A stretch of 11,924 bases of DNA from Entamoeba histolytica HM-1:IMSS (Eukaryota; Evosea; Mastigamoebida; Endamoebidae). Made by a program: the position numbers and the translations under genes. Positions 1-7,288 of this stretch are shown here, one piece after another (position 1 is the first letter of the stretch; each line of letters begins with the position of its first letter). A model generated the notes under the pieces. That model ran no database searches and had not been told where the DNA came from. It was given only the letters and a program-made list of their open reading frames with translations. The DNA lies in the NCBI RefSeq assembly GCF_000208925.1, contig NW_001915234.1, positions 1,111 to 13,034 on the forward strand, given 5' to 3'.

Positions 1-1306
1 TTATATCATTGTATTCTTCTTATTATCTATATATTATTATATTATTCTTATTTTATGATTATTTTTATGTTTATATTCTTTAGATTTTCTTATTGTTATT
101 CTTTTCTATTTAGTTGTATTTGTTTATTCATCTTTATCATTTTTATATTATTATCATTTATATCTATTTTCGATTTATATTTATTCTCTTTTGTTTTATA
201 TTAATATTAAATTTATCTTTTATACTTTGATTTTATTATTATATCATTGATTATCATTTCTCGTTTTATTTATCATTTATTCTTATTATTCTTTTGTTTT
301 ATATTCTATGTTATATATTCATATCATTTTCATTTATATTTTATCACTTATTATATGTTATAATAATAACATAACACATATGATTGATTATATAATAAAC
401 ATCATGATGAAGTTATACATATAAATAATAAACATAAAAATAATAAAAAATTTTTCAATAATAAAATAATATTAATTACTTTACAACATTAAATTAGACA
501 CTTTTTATTGAATATTTCTAATTTTTACAATAAAAATACACTTTTTATTTCTTCTTTTATTATCTATTCTATTTTATTACTCTTTATCTTCTTCTACTTT
601 TTCTTTATTCTTTATTATCTTTTTATTCTTTTTATATTATTTGTTTTTCGTTGTTTTTCTATTTCTTTCTTCTATTATTTATCAATTTTATATTCATTTA
701 TTCTTTTTATTTCTTTTTTATTAGTTCTTGAGTATTGTATATTTCTTTATTATTTCATTTATGTATTATCAAAATATATGTTTTATTGAATTTATGTTGA
801 ACAAAATATTGAATAATTCAATATTTTCAATGTTAAATATTCATTATTTATTCTGAAATGTTGTGTATATTTATTATATTAAATGAATATGATGAATAAA
901 TATCAATATTATTGTTTATTTGATTTTAAAAAATAATAAATGAATATGAAATAATGAAATAAAATAATGAAGACAATGAAATGATAATGAAATAAAATAA
1001 TCTAATATTGAACAAATCAAATAAAGAATATATTGAATATATCATTATTGTTACATTATTATTTATTATTTCAATTATTAAATATTAATAAATTATTATT
1101 CATGAATATTTAATTGATATTTTACAATTTCATTTTCATTTTATTTAATAAATGAAATATAAATAATGAATGAATGAATGAATAATAATTTAATATATGA
1201 AATAATAAAAAGAAAGATAAATAATAAAGAAATATGATGTATTTAATATATAATATAATTTATTATCAAATATAATAATAATATCAAATGATGAATTATT
1301 TTTATT
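1..1306. other. AT-rich low-complexity stretch with no supported gene
   Basis: This stretch is almost entirely A and T. The + strand is T-rich with scattered C from 1 to about 780, then becomes A-rich from about 850 to 1290 with many short GAAT and AATAAT runs (for example near 1165-1185). The open frame at 508-789 translates to little but Phe, Leu, Ile, Tyr and Ser, as expected from a pyrimidine-rich simple sequence. A 12-bp direct repeat (ACACTTTTTATT) sits at 498-509 and 538-549. I see no RNA gene, no conserved protein and no clear terminal inverted repeat. It could be intergenic host DNA or the non-coding flank of the mobile element to its right. Confidence 0.7.
803..827. repeat. Perfect 11-bp inverted repeat with a 3-base loop
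   Basis: AAAATATTGAA and its exact reverse complement are separated by TAA, giving a possible hairpin or cruciform. In DNA this AT-rich, short palindromes are expected by chance fairly often. No function can be assigned; a transcription end or an element boundary are only possibilities. Confidence 0.5.
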
Positions 1307-1397
1307 TCAAAATATTTTGCATCAATAAAAATGTTGCTAAATATTTTGCATCATTAAATTTTGCACTTTTTTTATTTGTTTCAATAAAATTTGCATC
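1307..1397 (+). repeat. Degenerate short repeats around TTTTGCATCA
   Basis: Units resembling AATATTTTGCATCA occur at 1311-1324 and 1340-1353. Shorter derivatives lie at 1357-1366 and 1387-1397. They give the open frame here its repeated Lys-Phe-Ala-Ser pattern, but this looks like repeat DNA rather than coding. The array sits just upstream of the broken small-protein copy. Confidence 0.5.
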
Positions 1398-1578
1398 CTT
1401 TATTTTTTTCTTTCTTTTCTTCTTTTATCATCTCTTTTGTTTTATTACACTTTATCTTCTTTCTTTTTATATTCTCTCATTTCTACTTTTATTCTTTCTT
1501 CATCATATCAAACTTCTTACTTTATTTTTATTCTTTTATATCATTCATTCTCTTCTTTTTCAATTATTTGCTTCTTTT

Positions 1579-1989
1579 GTTGCCATTGGAGCTAAGTTAT
1601 GATGGAATGTAATTGAAAAAGCAAAACCACTTATTTCTATAGCATCAGATTTTATTCCAGGTGGTGAAATAATTAAAAAAGGTACAGAAGTAATTAGTAA
1701 AATAGCAGAACCTACAAGTGAAGTATTAAATAGAATAGCATCAGGTGAAAATGTTGTTGGAGCAACTAAAAAATATTTAAATCAAGTTAAAAATGAAATA
1801 CCAAATGATATTACTAAAACAGCAAGTAAAATTATTAATCAAGTACCTGAACATATTTCATTAAAACCTAAAGGAAGAACAGGAGTATCACCTAAACATG
1901 CTTTATTTGCAAAAAGACTCAATGGTAATGAAAGTGAAATGAATAATGAAGAAGATTATGAAGATTATGATATTGAAGATTATCTATAA
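1579..1989 (+). pseudogene. Broken upstream copy of the small basic protein
   Basis: From 1603 the frame is open to the TAA at 1987-1989 but has no usable ATG until about 1936. A TGA at 1600-1602 lies in the same frame. The translation is related to the intact gene just downstream. Both contain an IG(A/G)KL segment, a stretch ending in PGGE (here DFIPGGE, there SFLPGGE), and then a pattern of L..I..G, K.Y and N at matching spacing. The C-terminus is different and acidic, with repeated Glu-Asp-Tyr (NEEDYEDYDIEDYL). The expected basic N-terminus is missing, because the sequence upstream of about 1579 is pyrimidine-rich simple DNA. I read it as a tandem paralog that lost its 5' end and gained a stop. 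An undetected upstream exon is the main alternative. Confidence 0.65.
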
Positions 1990-2020
1990 ATAATTAACTC
2001 TTTATTCTTAATTAATTGTT

Positions 2021-2464
2021 ATGAAATTTGGATTTATCAAAAAGTTAAAGAATATAATTAAGACAGCAGGAAAGAAAATAGCAGGAATAGGAGGAAAGTT
2101 ATATAAAACAACAGGTAATATAACAACTAAATTAATTCCTATTTCAAAAGGAATAGCATCATTTCTTCCAGGTGGTGAAACAATAGGAAAATTATTAGAA
2201 AGAGTACCAAAATGGTATGAAACAAATGGAAAAGCACTCACAGAAATTAGTGAAGGAAAGAAAATAAAAGATGTTATTAAAGATTATGGAAAAACACTTT
2301 ATAATGATGTTCTTTTAAATAAAGAAAAAGAAATAAAACAAACAAATAATAATTATAATGAATCAAGAATAAATAAAGTGAAAGAAATGGAAAATGGAGT
2401 AACAAAAGAATATTATAAAAGAAATTTATCATCTTTATCACCTTATGAACAAGAAATTAATTGA
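2021..2464 (+). CDS. Small basic amphipathic protein, unknown; possible minor capsid-like protein of a Polinton-type element
   Basis: This is a 147-residue protein of unrecognised family. Residues 1-30 are basic and Gly-rich, with Lys spaced through hydrophobic residues (MKFGFIKKLKNIIKTAGKKI), which would form an amphipathic helix. Residues 36-52 carry a hydrophobic segment ending in FLPGGE. The rest is charged and mostly helical, with a Lys/Glu/Asn-rich tail. There is no clear transmembrane segment or signal peptide. The ATG at 2021 is the only sensible start, because it preserves the basic N-terminus. A broken paralog ends 31 bases upstream. The stop lies 12 bases from the stop of the convergent polymerase gene. 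Capsid and polymerase genes on opposite strands are common in Polintons, and small basic amphipathic proteins serve there as minor capsid or membrane-active proteins. That role is inferred from context and composition, not homology. Confidence 0.75.
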   Translation: MKFGFIKKLKNIIKTAGKKIAGIGGKLYKTTGNITTKLIPISKGIASFLPGGETIGKLLERVPKWYETNGKALTEISEGKKIKDVIKDYGKTLYNDVLLNKEKEIKQTNNNYNESRINKVKEMENGVTKEYYKRNLSSLSPYEQEIN

Positions 2465-2476
2465 TTCAAATTTCAT

Positions 2477-5400
2477 TTAAAATTTAATTGTTCTTTTAAA
2501 GTTTTCATTTGTAGAGACTTTAAAATCTCTTTCAATGATAAAATGAGGTCCGTATTTTGAAAGATCACAACTAAGTGCTCCTCCTTCATATAAATATTCA
2601 TAAAGTGCTTTAACATCTCCTTCAAATTTTTCTTTAGCTTCTCCTCGTATAACACTTGCTGGTATTCCTTTCATTCTTATTAAATATTCTTCAACACCAT
2701 CTTCATTTGTAAGAATATCTAAATATGCTTTCTTTCCTAAGAAGATTGATTCTTTAGCCCAACTATCTTTTCCTTTTACTTTAGGAAAGTCAGAGTGGAA
2801 TTGTCCCATTTCACTTCCAACTAATACTCTATTGTATCTATTGAAGTACAGTTCTTGTAATCCTACTAATTCATTCCTTTTAATGTGAATAGAATCAGTG
2901 TCTTGATAATAAACTAATATGTTATTATCTTCACATAAATAGATTAATTCATTCATGATTCTTTTAGACATTGAGAGAATGAGAGAACCAATAATGTCAG
3001 GAACATAAAAGTCATCTAATTGTTTCTTTACTTCAACTATCCATATGTCTGACCCAAACAATGGTTCTCCATAAATGATATCAACATAATTCCTTCTCCA
3101 GAATTGATCACATTTCTTCTTACATCTGAAGAATTTAGTTTCACTGAGTATTGGTTTTTGGATAGTTTTACCATATGAACTATTCATTACTAATTTATAT
3201 ATAATTTCATTTGGATCTTTATTCTTCTTCATATCTGCTCTAATGTTATAGACTTTTTCTATTTCTTTACTTAATAAGTCTGACTTCTCTCCTTCCCAAT
3301 ATATTCCTTCTTTAGCTTCAAACTCTATCTCTTGGTATCTAATTAAATCTTGAAGATAGATAGAATCTACTACCATTTCTACACATTCATTGACATATTC
3401 ATTTATTCCTTTTGTCCTTTTAAGAATAATAGGCATATTCCTAGGTTTTCCTACTTTATTAATCTTTATACGAACTACAAAATATGATATGAATTTATCA
3501 TTGGTTGGTATCATTTGTTGTTCATCCATTAAATGTTCAAACATGAATTCAATTGGTTTATCAATCATTTTAGGATATCCTGTTGGTATTAACAATCTTT
3601 TCATAGCAGACGGGTATAAGGAACATGCATCGAAGTCAACTATTTCTTCCTTCACTTTCCATTTAATGTTTCTATTGGTCATGTTCCTTCCTCCAATTAT
3701 TGCTTGTCTTATAAAGTCTCTTAACACTCCATTGTATTCAAATATCCTTCCATCATTAAAACACTTTGATTTGAAATAATAATATGATAATGCACTGATT
3801 GTTGAGAATGTATCACAATCTAAATCAAGGTTCTTTTTAGTCATTTCTTTAAACTTAATGAACCCTTGTCTCAATACTTCTACATCTCTTTTACAATAAT
3901 ATTCACAATACTTTTTAGTGTTGAACTTTCCATTAGGTAATAGACAATCTGTTTTAATTAAATTCATCTTAAACTCTTTTATCTTCTCTTTATCCCATTC
4001 GGGGTTTTCTCTAAGCCAACATCCTTCAATTGTTCCAACTTCTAAGTTATCAAAATCGTAAAAATTGTATGGGAATATCTCTTTTTCATATTCTCCTTCA
4101 AGATTAAAGAAGGATTTGAAATTAGCTATGGAAGTGGGAATTAGACCTAATGAGTCTTTAAATCTGATTTTCTTTCCTTTAAATGTTTTAATAACCATAG
4201 AGTATATGTTATGTCCCTTTTTAACTATTCCAATAATCCCATATTGTGCTAGGAATCTTCCATCATATCCAAGATTGTGGAAGTAACAAATAGGATTTTT
4301 AAAATTAGATAGATATTCAATAAAGTTCTTTCCACAATCCAATCCGTAGAATGTATTCCATACTCCTTCATTATCCATTACTACCATACAGAATGGAATA
4401 TGATGATCTCCTCTTGTTATACATTCAAAATCTGCATAAAACACTTCTTCATTCTTTCTTTCTTCATGTTCTTTACTTTCACATACTTTATATTCATTTG
4501 AATCAATTTGTTTTAATTTAACTTTAAGTTTTTCTGCATCATATAGACGGAACGAAATAATATCTTCTTTTGTTATTTCTTCAAATGCTCCTTGTTCTTT
4601 TAACATTGTTAATGCTCTATAGACGTTTAATGCTCTATCTTTCTTTGTTTTATATTGTCCATTATGTTTTTCATATGCTAAATAATATTTGTTAATATCT
4701 TGATTATTAATATTACAATATTCTTTTATTTCATTATGGTTCTTAATAAAGAATGATGTTAATGGAACTTTTTCATTAAATATATAATGAGGAGATTTGT
4801 TCCATCTTATTAAAAATATAGGTATTATAATTCCTTCATTTCCCAATACTTCTTTTTTAATGTTTTCTTCATCTTTATAATACTTTAATTCCACTCGAAA
4901 TTTGTATTTGTTACATATTTTAATAATATTCTTTTTACTGATGTTCTCCGTGTGGATCATGGATTTCATTGATTCAATCTCTTCTTCTTTAAATGCTTTA
5001 GATGTTATCAAACACTGAATGAAGCAATTCTCATTCATTCTTATAGTGTTTCTTATATACACTTGATACTTCTCTAATAATGGTGCAATATCTTCCCATT
5101 CTTCTTTTAAGTAATATCCAAAGAATCCCCCTTCAATTCTTCTTCTTCTTGGTAATCCCAGGGATTCAACTATAACTTCTCTAACAAGAGCTCCTGGAGG
5201 AACATTCAAATTCCATTCTTCATCATCATAATTCCTCCAAAATTCTTCAATACCTATATCAAAGTTAACTAAGTGTTCTAGGAATTCATTAATGTTATTG
5301 TTATTAATATTGATTTGAAATGGTCTATTACTGATTGTGAAACCATTACCAAATATCATAGTCACTCTAGCTCCATGACCATTTCTTTCTATAACACCAA

Positions 5401-5851
5401 CTAAGTCTTCTACATTTCCTGCTATTTCGTTCCATTCTGCCTCAGTGAAAGATCTATGTGGAATTAATCTTCCATCATTATCGGCTAATCTTTCATTGTA
5501 TAATATTATATCATCATAAGGGTTATTATTAATTAATTCATCAATTTGTTCATTTTGAATATTGTTGAGAAATTCTTCAAGGACTTCATCGTTAGAAGAA
5601 TCACTAACTCTTTCTTCCCCTCTCTGCTGTACTACTGCTTCTTCTCTTTCTTCTACTTCTTCTCTTCTTGTGGGTTCTTCTATTCTTCTTGCAGTTTCTT
5701 TGACAGTTTCATTATATATTCTTCTCTTTGTATTTCTCTCTTCTTTCATCTCTTCTTCTAGCTCTTTCTTCTCTAGCGTTTCTTTGTTCTTCCTCTTCTT
5801 CAGTATTTTCATGGAATATGTTTCTTTTATTAATCTTGTTAATTCTATCAT
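2477..5851 (-). CDS. Protein-primed family B DNA polymerase (Polinton/linear-plasmid type)
   Basis: This 1,124-residue polymerase should copy a linear element genome from a protein primer. The 3'-5' exonuclease has Exo I (YADFE, D474 and E476), Exo II (FHNLGYDGRF, D530) and Exo III (YCKRD, D656). The linker IGGRN is at 719-723. The polymerase has motif A (DFDACSLYPS, D741), motif B (KLVMNSSYGKT, 886-896), motif C (YQDTDS, D984 and D986) and a KAY at 1041-1043. The spacing between motifs A and B is large enough for the TPR1 and TPR2 insertions of protein-primed enzymes. Residues 1-90 are Glu/Arg/Lys-rich coiled coil. Residues 240-375 contain NENC (C276) and PHYIF (H355), which may be a Cys/His peptidase-like domain. 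All 13 Trp codons are TGG. The ATG at 5851 follows an in-frame TAA nine bases upstream. An Arg/Glu-rich frame overlaps the 5' end, so the true N-terminus may lie further up through a +1 shift. The frame is intact, unlike its neighbours. Confidence 0.93.
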   Translation of the reverse strand: MIELTRLIKETYSMKILKKRKNKETLEKKELEEEMKEERNTKRRIYNETVKETARRIEEPTRREEVEEREEAVVQQRGEERVSDSSNDEVLEEFLNNIQNEQIDELINNNPYDDIILYNERLADNDGRLIPHRSFTEAEWNEIAGNVEDLVGVIERNGHGARVTMIFGNGFTISNRPFQININNNNINEFLEHLVNFDIGIEEFWRNYDDEEWNLNVPPGALVREVIVESLGLPRRRRIEGGFFGYYLKEEWEDIAPLLEKYQVYIRNTIRMNENCFIQCLITSKAFKEEEIESMKSMIHTENISKKNIIKICNKYKFRVELKYYKDEENIKKEVLGNEGIIIPIFLIRWNKSPHYIFNEKVPLTSFFIKNHNEIKEYCNINNQDINKYYLAYEKHNGQYKTKKDRALNVYRALTMLKEQGAFEEITKEDIISFRLYDAEKLKVKLKQIDSNEYKVCESKEHEERKNEEVFYADFECITRGDHHIPFCMVVMDNEGVWNTFYGLDCGKNFIEYLSNFKNPICYFHNLGYDGRFLAQYGIIGIVKKGHNIYSMVIKTFKGKKIRFKDSLGLIPTSIANFKSFFNLEGEYEKEIFPYNFYDFDNLEVGTIEGCWLRENPEWDKEKIKEFKMNLIKTDCLLPNGKFNTKKYCEYYCKRDVEVLRQGFIKFKEMTKKNLDLDCDTFSTISALSYYYFKSKCFNDGRIFEYNGVLRDFIRQAIIGGRNMTNRNIKWKVKEEIVDFDACSLYPSAMKRLLIPTGYPKMIDKPIEFMFEHLMDEQQMIPTNDKFISYFVVRIKINKVGKPRNMPIILKRTKGINEYVNECVEMVVDSIYLQDLIRYQEIEFEAKEGIYWEGEKSDLLSKEIEKVYNIRADMKKNKDPNEIIYKLVMNSSYGKTIQKPILSETKFFRCKKKCDQFWRRNYVDIIYGEPLFGSDIWIVEVKKQLDDFYVPDIIGSLILSMSKRIMNELIYLCEDNNILVYYQDTDSIHIKRNELVGLQELYFNRYNRVLVGSEMGQFHSDFPKVKGKDSWAKESIFLGKKAYLDILTNEDGVEEYLIRMKGIPASVIRGEAKEKFEGDVKALYEYLYEGGALSCDLSKYGPHFIIERDFKVSTNENFKRTIKF

Positions 5852-6197
5852 TAATTGTTATTAGTGCTGTTTTTTCTTTAATATTTTCATTTTCTTCTTG
5901 TATATTTCTTTCTTTTCTTTCTTCTCTTCTTCTTTCTGCTCTTTCTTCTCTCTTGTTTCTTTCTCCTTCAACTTCTGATGTATGTTCATGAAAGATATTT
6001 TCTTCTTTCTTTTCTTCTATTTCTCTTATTTCTTCTTCTATTTGTTGTATTCTTCTTTCTTTTTGTCTTGTATTCCGACGATTATTTCTCAATAAATTTA
6101 TTTCTTCTTGTAATGTTTTCTTTAAGTTATTTGTTTTTCTGTAACTCATTTGATATATAAGTTTAAAATGTGAAAAGTTTAAATAATCTTTCATCAA
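5712..6197 (-). CDS. Arg/Glu-rich coiled-coil protein, possible displaced N-terminus of the polymerase
   Basis: This 161-codon frame encodes a highly charged protein with no known domain. Residues 26-66 and onwards are Glu/Arg/Lys heptad-like coiled coil. Two related units begin with NIFHE at residues 67 and 126, a 59-residue period. Between the units several codons differ only at the third base (for example AAT/AAC, ATC/ATA, TTT/TTC), which suggests this frame has been translated. It overlaps the first 140 bases of the polymerase gene and lies one base out of frame with it, so a +1 shift would fuse the two. Three readings are possible: a separate small gene overlapping the polymerase, the polymerase N-terminus split by an indel, or programmed frameshifting. 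I find no convincing slippery site. Met1, Met2 or Met17 could be the start. Confidence 0.55.
   Translation of the reverse strand: MMKDYLNFSHFKLIYQMSYRKTNNLKKTLQEEINLLRNNRRNTRQKERRIQQIEEEIREIEEKKEENIFHEHTSEVEGERNKREERAERRREERKERNIQEENENIKEKTALITINDRINKINKRNIFHENTEEEEEQRNAREERARRRDERREKYKEKNI
5730..5999 (-). repeat. 177-bp tandem duplication in the coiled-coil coding region
   Basis: The segment starting at 5999 (reading leftward) recurs at 5822, so the period is 177 bp. The clear similarity covers about 93 bases per copy (5999-5907 and 5822-5730). It encodes NIFHE(H/N)T followed by Glu-rich and Arg-rich stretches. The second copy lies partly within the overlap with the polymerase frame. Confidence 0.65.
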
Positions 6198-6236
6198 AAA
6201 ATAAAAGAGATGAAACGAATTATGATTTTAGATTAA

Positions 6237-6255
6237 TAGTTATGAGGTAACAAAA
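6237..6255. repeat. 19-bp motif TAGTTATGAGGTAAYAAAA, copy 1
   Basis: This motif recurs at 7066-7084 with 18 of 19 bases identical, and weaker similarity extends about 30 bases to the left of both copies (from 6207 and from 7031). Copy 1 lies about 40 bases upstream of the start of the - strand coiled-coil frame. It could be a promoter element or the footprint of an insertion carrying the 186-codon gene between the copies. Confidence 0.5.
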
Positions 6256-6372
6256 TTAATTGATTGTTTGAAACTTTCATTTTATTATTAAATATTTATT
6301 AAAAGCATTTAAATTGAATTTATTTTATCTTTCTTTAAATATGTTAAAAAGTAAATGAATAATAAAAGTAAA

Positions 6373-6933
6373 TTAATTTTCTGAATTACTTAGATCGAGA
6401 AGAGATAAGTCTATCTCTTCAGTAGAGCTATCCTGATTCAATAATTCATTATTTCTCTTTTGAATTTCATTCCACTTATTTAATAACTTTGTTACCATTT
6501 CCATATTTTCTATAATCAGATCATCATTAACCTCACTTATATTAATAACATATAATGCTAAAAATTTCATTAATGGATATTTCATCCATAAATCTTTATC
6601 TACTGTTATTATTTTGAGACAATCGTTTACGAATTTTGATAACATATAGCTATCATTTGAAATAATAGTTTTATTAATATTAAGAAAGATTTTTATAATT
6701 TCAGATATATCTGAAATAACATTTATATACTCAGATCTGTCATAATCATTAATAAGAGAATAAATGCTACATAAGTTGTCTTTTAATAATGTGAGAATCT
6801 GAATAATTTCATTAGATGTATTTAATAATTCTTTATACTGAGAATTAAAAGATTCCTGTATGAATTTAGGTGTTCTTTTTGCTGGATTTACTCTTAAATT
6901 ATATACCTGTTTTTTATAAATATAATGATTCAT
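6373..6933 (-). CDS. Hypothetical helical protein, 186 residues
   Basis: I do not recognise this protein. It starts with a short basic and aromatic N-terminus (MNHYIYKKQVYNLRVNPAKR), continues with long predicted helices rich in Ile, Leu, Asn and Lys (about residues 25-160), and ends in an acidic Ser/Glu/Asp tail (SSTEEIDLSLLDLSNSEN). There is no transmembrane stretch, signal peptide, cysteine cluster or catalytic motif. The residue mix is that of a normal globular protein rather than simple-sequence translation, and the frame is uninterrupted to TAA. It lies 175 bases upstream of the coiled-coil frame on the same strand. Copies of a 19-bp motif lie on both sides, so it may belong to the mobile element as an accessory gene. 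It could equally be a lineage-specific host gene. Confidence 0.6.
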   Translation of the reverse strand: MNHYIYKKQVYNLRVNPAKRTPKFIQESFNSQYKELLNTSNEIIQILTLLKDNLCSIYSLINDYDRSEYINVISDISEIIKIFLNINKTIISNDSYMLSKFVNDCLKIITVDKDLWMKYPLMKFLALYVINISEVNDDLIIENMEMVTKLLNKWNEIQKRNNELLNQDSSTEEIDLSLLDLSNSEN

Positions 6934-7288
6934 TTTGATTCACTAATGATAAAAAACATTTTGAGATTGTTTAAAAATCTACTTTAATTAAATAGTAGAG
7001 GCGAACTTTAAAAGATTAGAGTTGAAATTGGAGGTGAAATTAAGAGATATGAGACTAACAATTATTAGTTATGAGGTAATAAAAATAAATGTTATTTAAA
7101 ACAATAATTGAGATGATCTAAAAATAGAATGTTATATAAATAAAATATAAAATAAATGTTATATAAAACGATTCCACACAATTCACCCTTAATGCTTAAT
7201 ATGATGTATCACACTATTGTCCAATTATACCATAGAAAATAATATAAAAAGATAAATTTAAAATATTTGATAAATAATAAGCAGTTAA
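6934..7288. other. Intergenic stretch with short direct repeats
   Basis: No gene is supported. It holds copy 2 of the 19-bp motif (7066-7084) and three related AATGTTATWTAAA units at about 7087-7102, 7128-7140 and 7153-7169. The less AT-biased stretch at about 7168-7235 directly follows the LINE open frame on the - strand and may be the LINE 3' UTR. No poly-A tail or clear target-site duplication is visible. Confidence 0.5.
7066..7084. repeat. 19-bp motif TAGTTATGAGGTAAYAAAA, copy 2
   Basis: This is the second copy of the motif at 6237-6255, here about 130 bases upstream of the 186-codon gene on the - strand. The different distances to the two starts argue against a strict core promoter. The shared flanking similarity favours a short duplicated segment. 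Confidence 0.5.

Noticed and set aside
508..789. Open frame of 93 codons rich in Phe, Leu, Ile and Tyr
   Set aside because: The DNA is simple pyrimidine-rich sequence, the translation has no motif, and similar composition continues outside the frame.
1288..1602. Open frame of 104 codons that looks like a membrane protein
   Set aside because: It is made of degenerate short repeats and T/C-rich simple sequence. Only its last codons resemble the downstream paralog.
3390..5864. Hydrophobic open frames on the + strand inside the polymerase and coiled-coil region
   Set aside because: They are antisense shadows of purine-rich coding sequence on the - strand.
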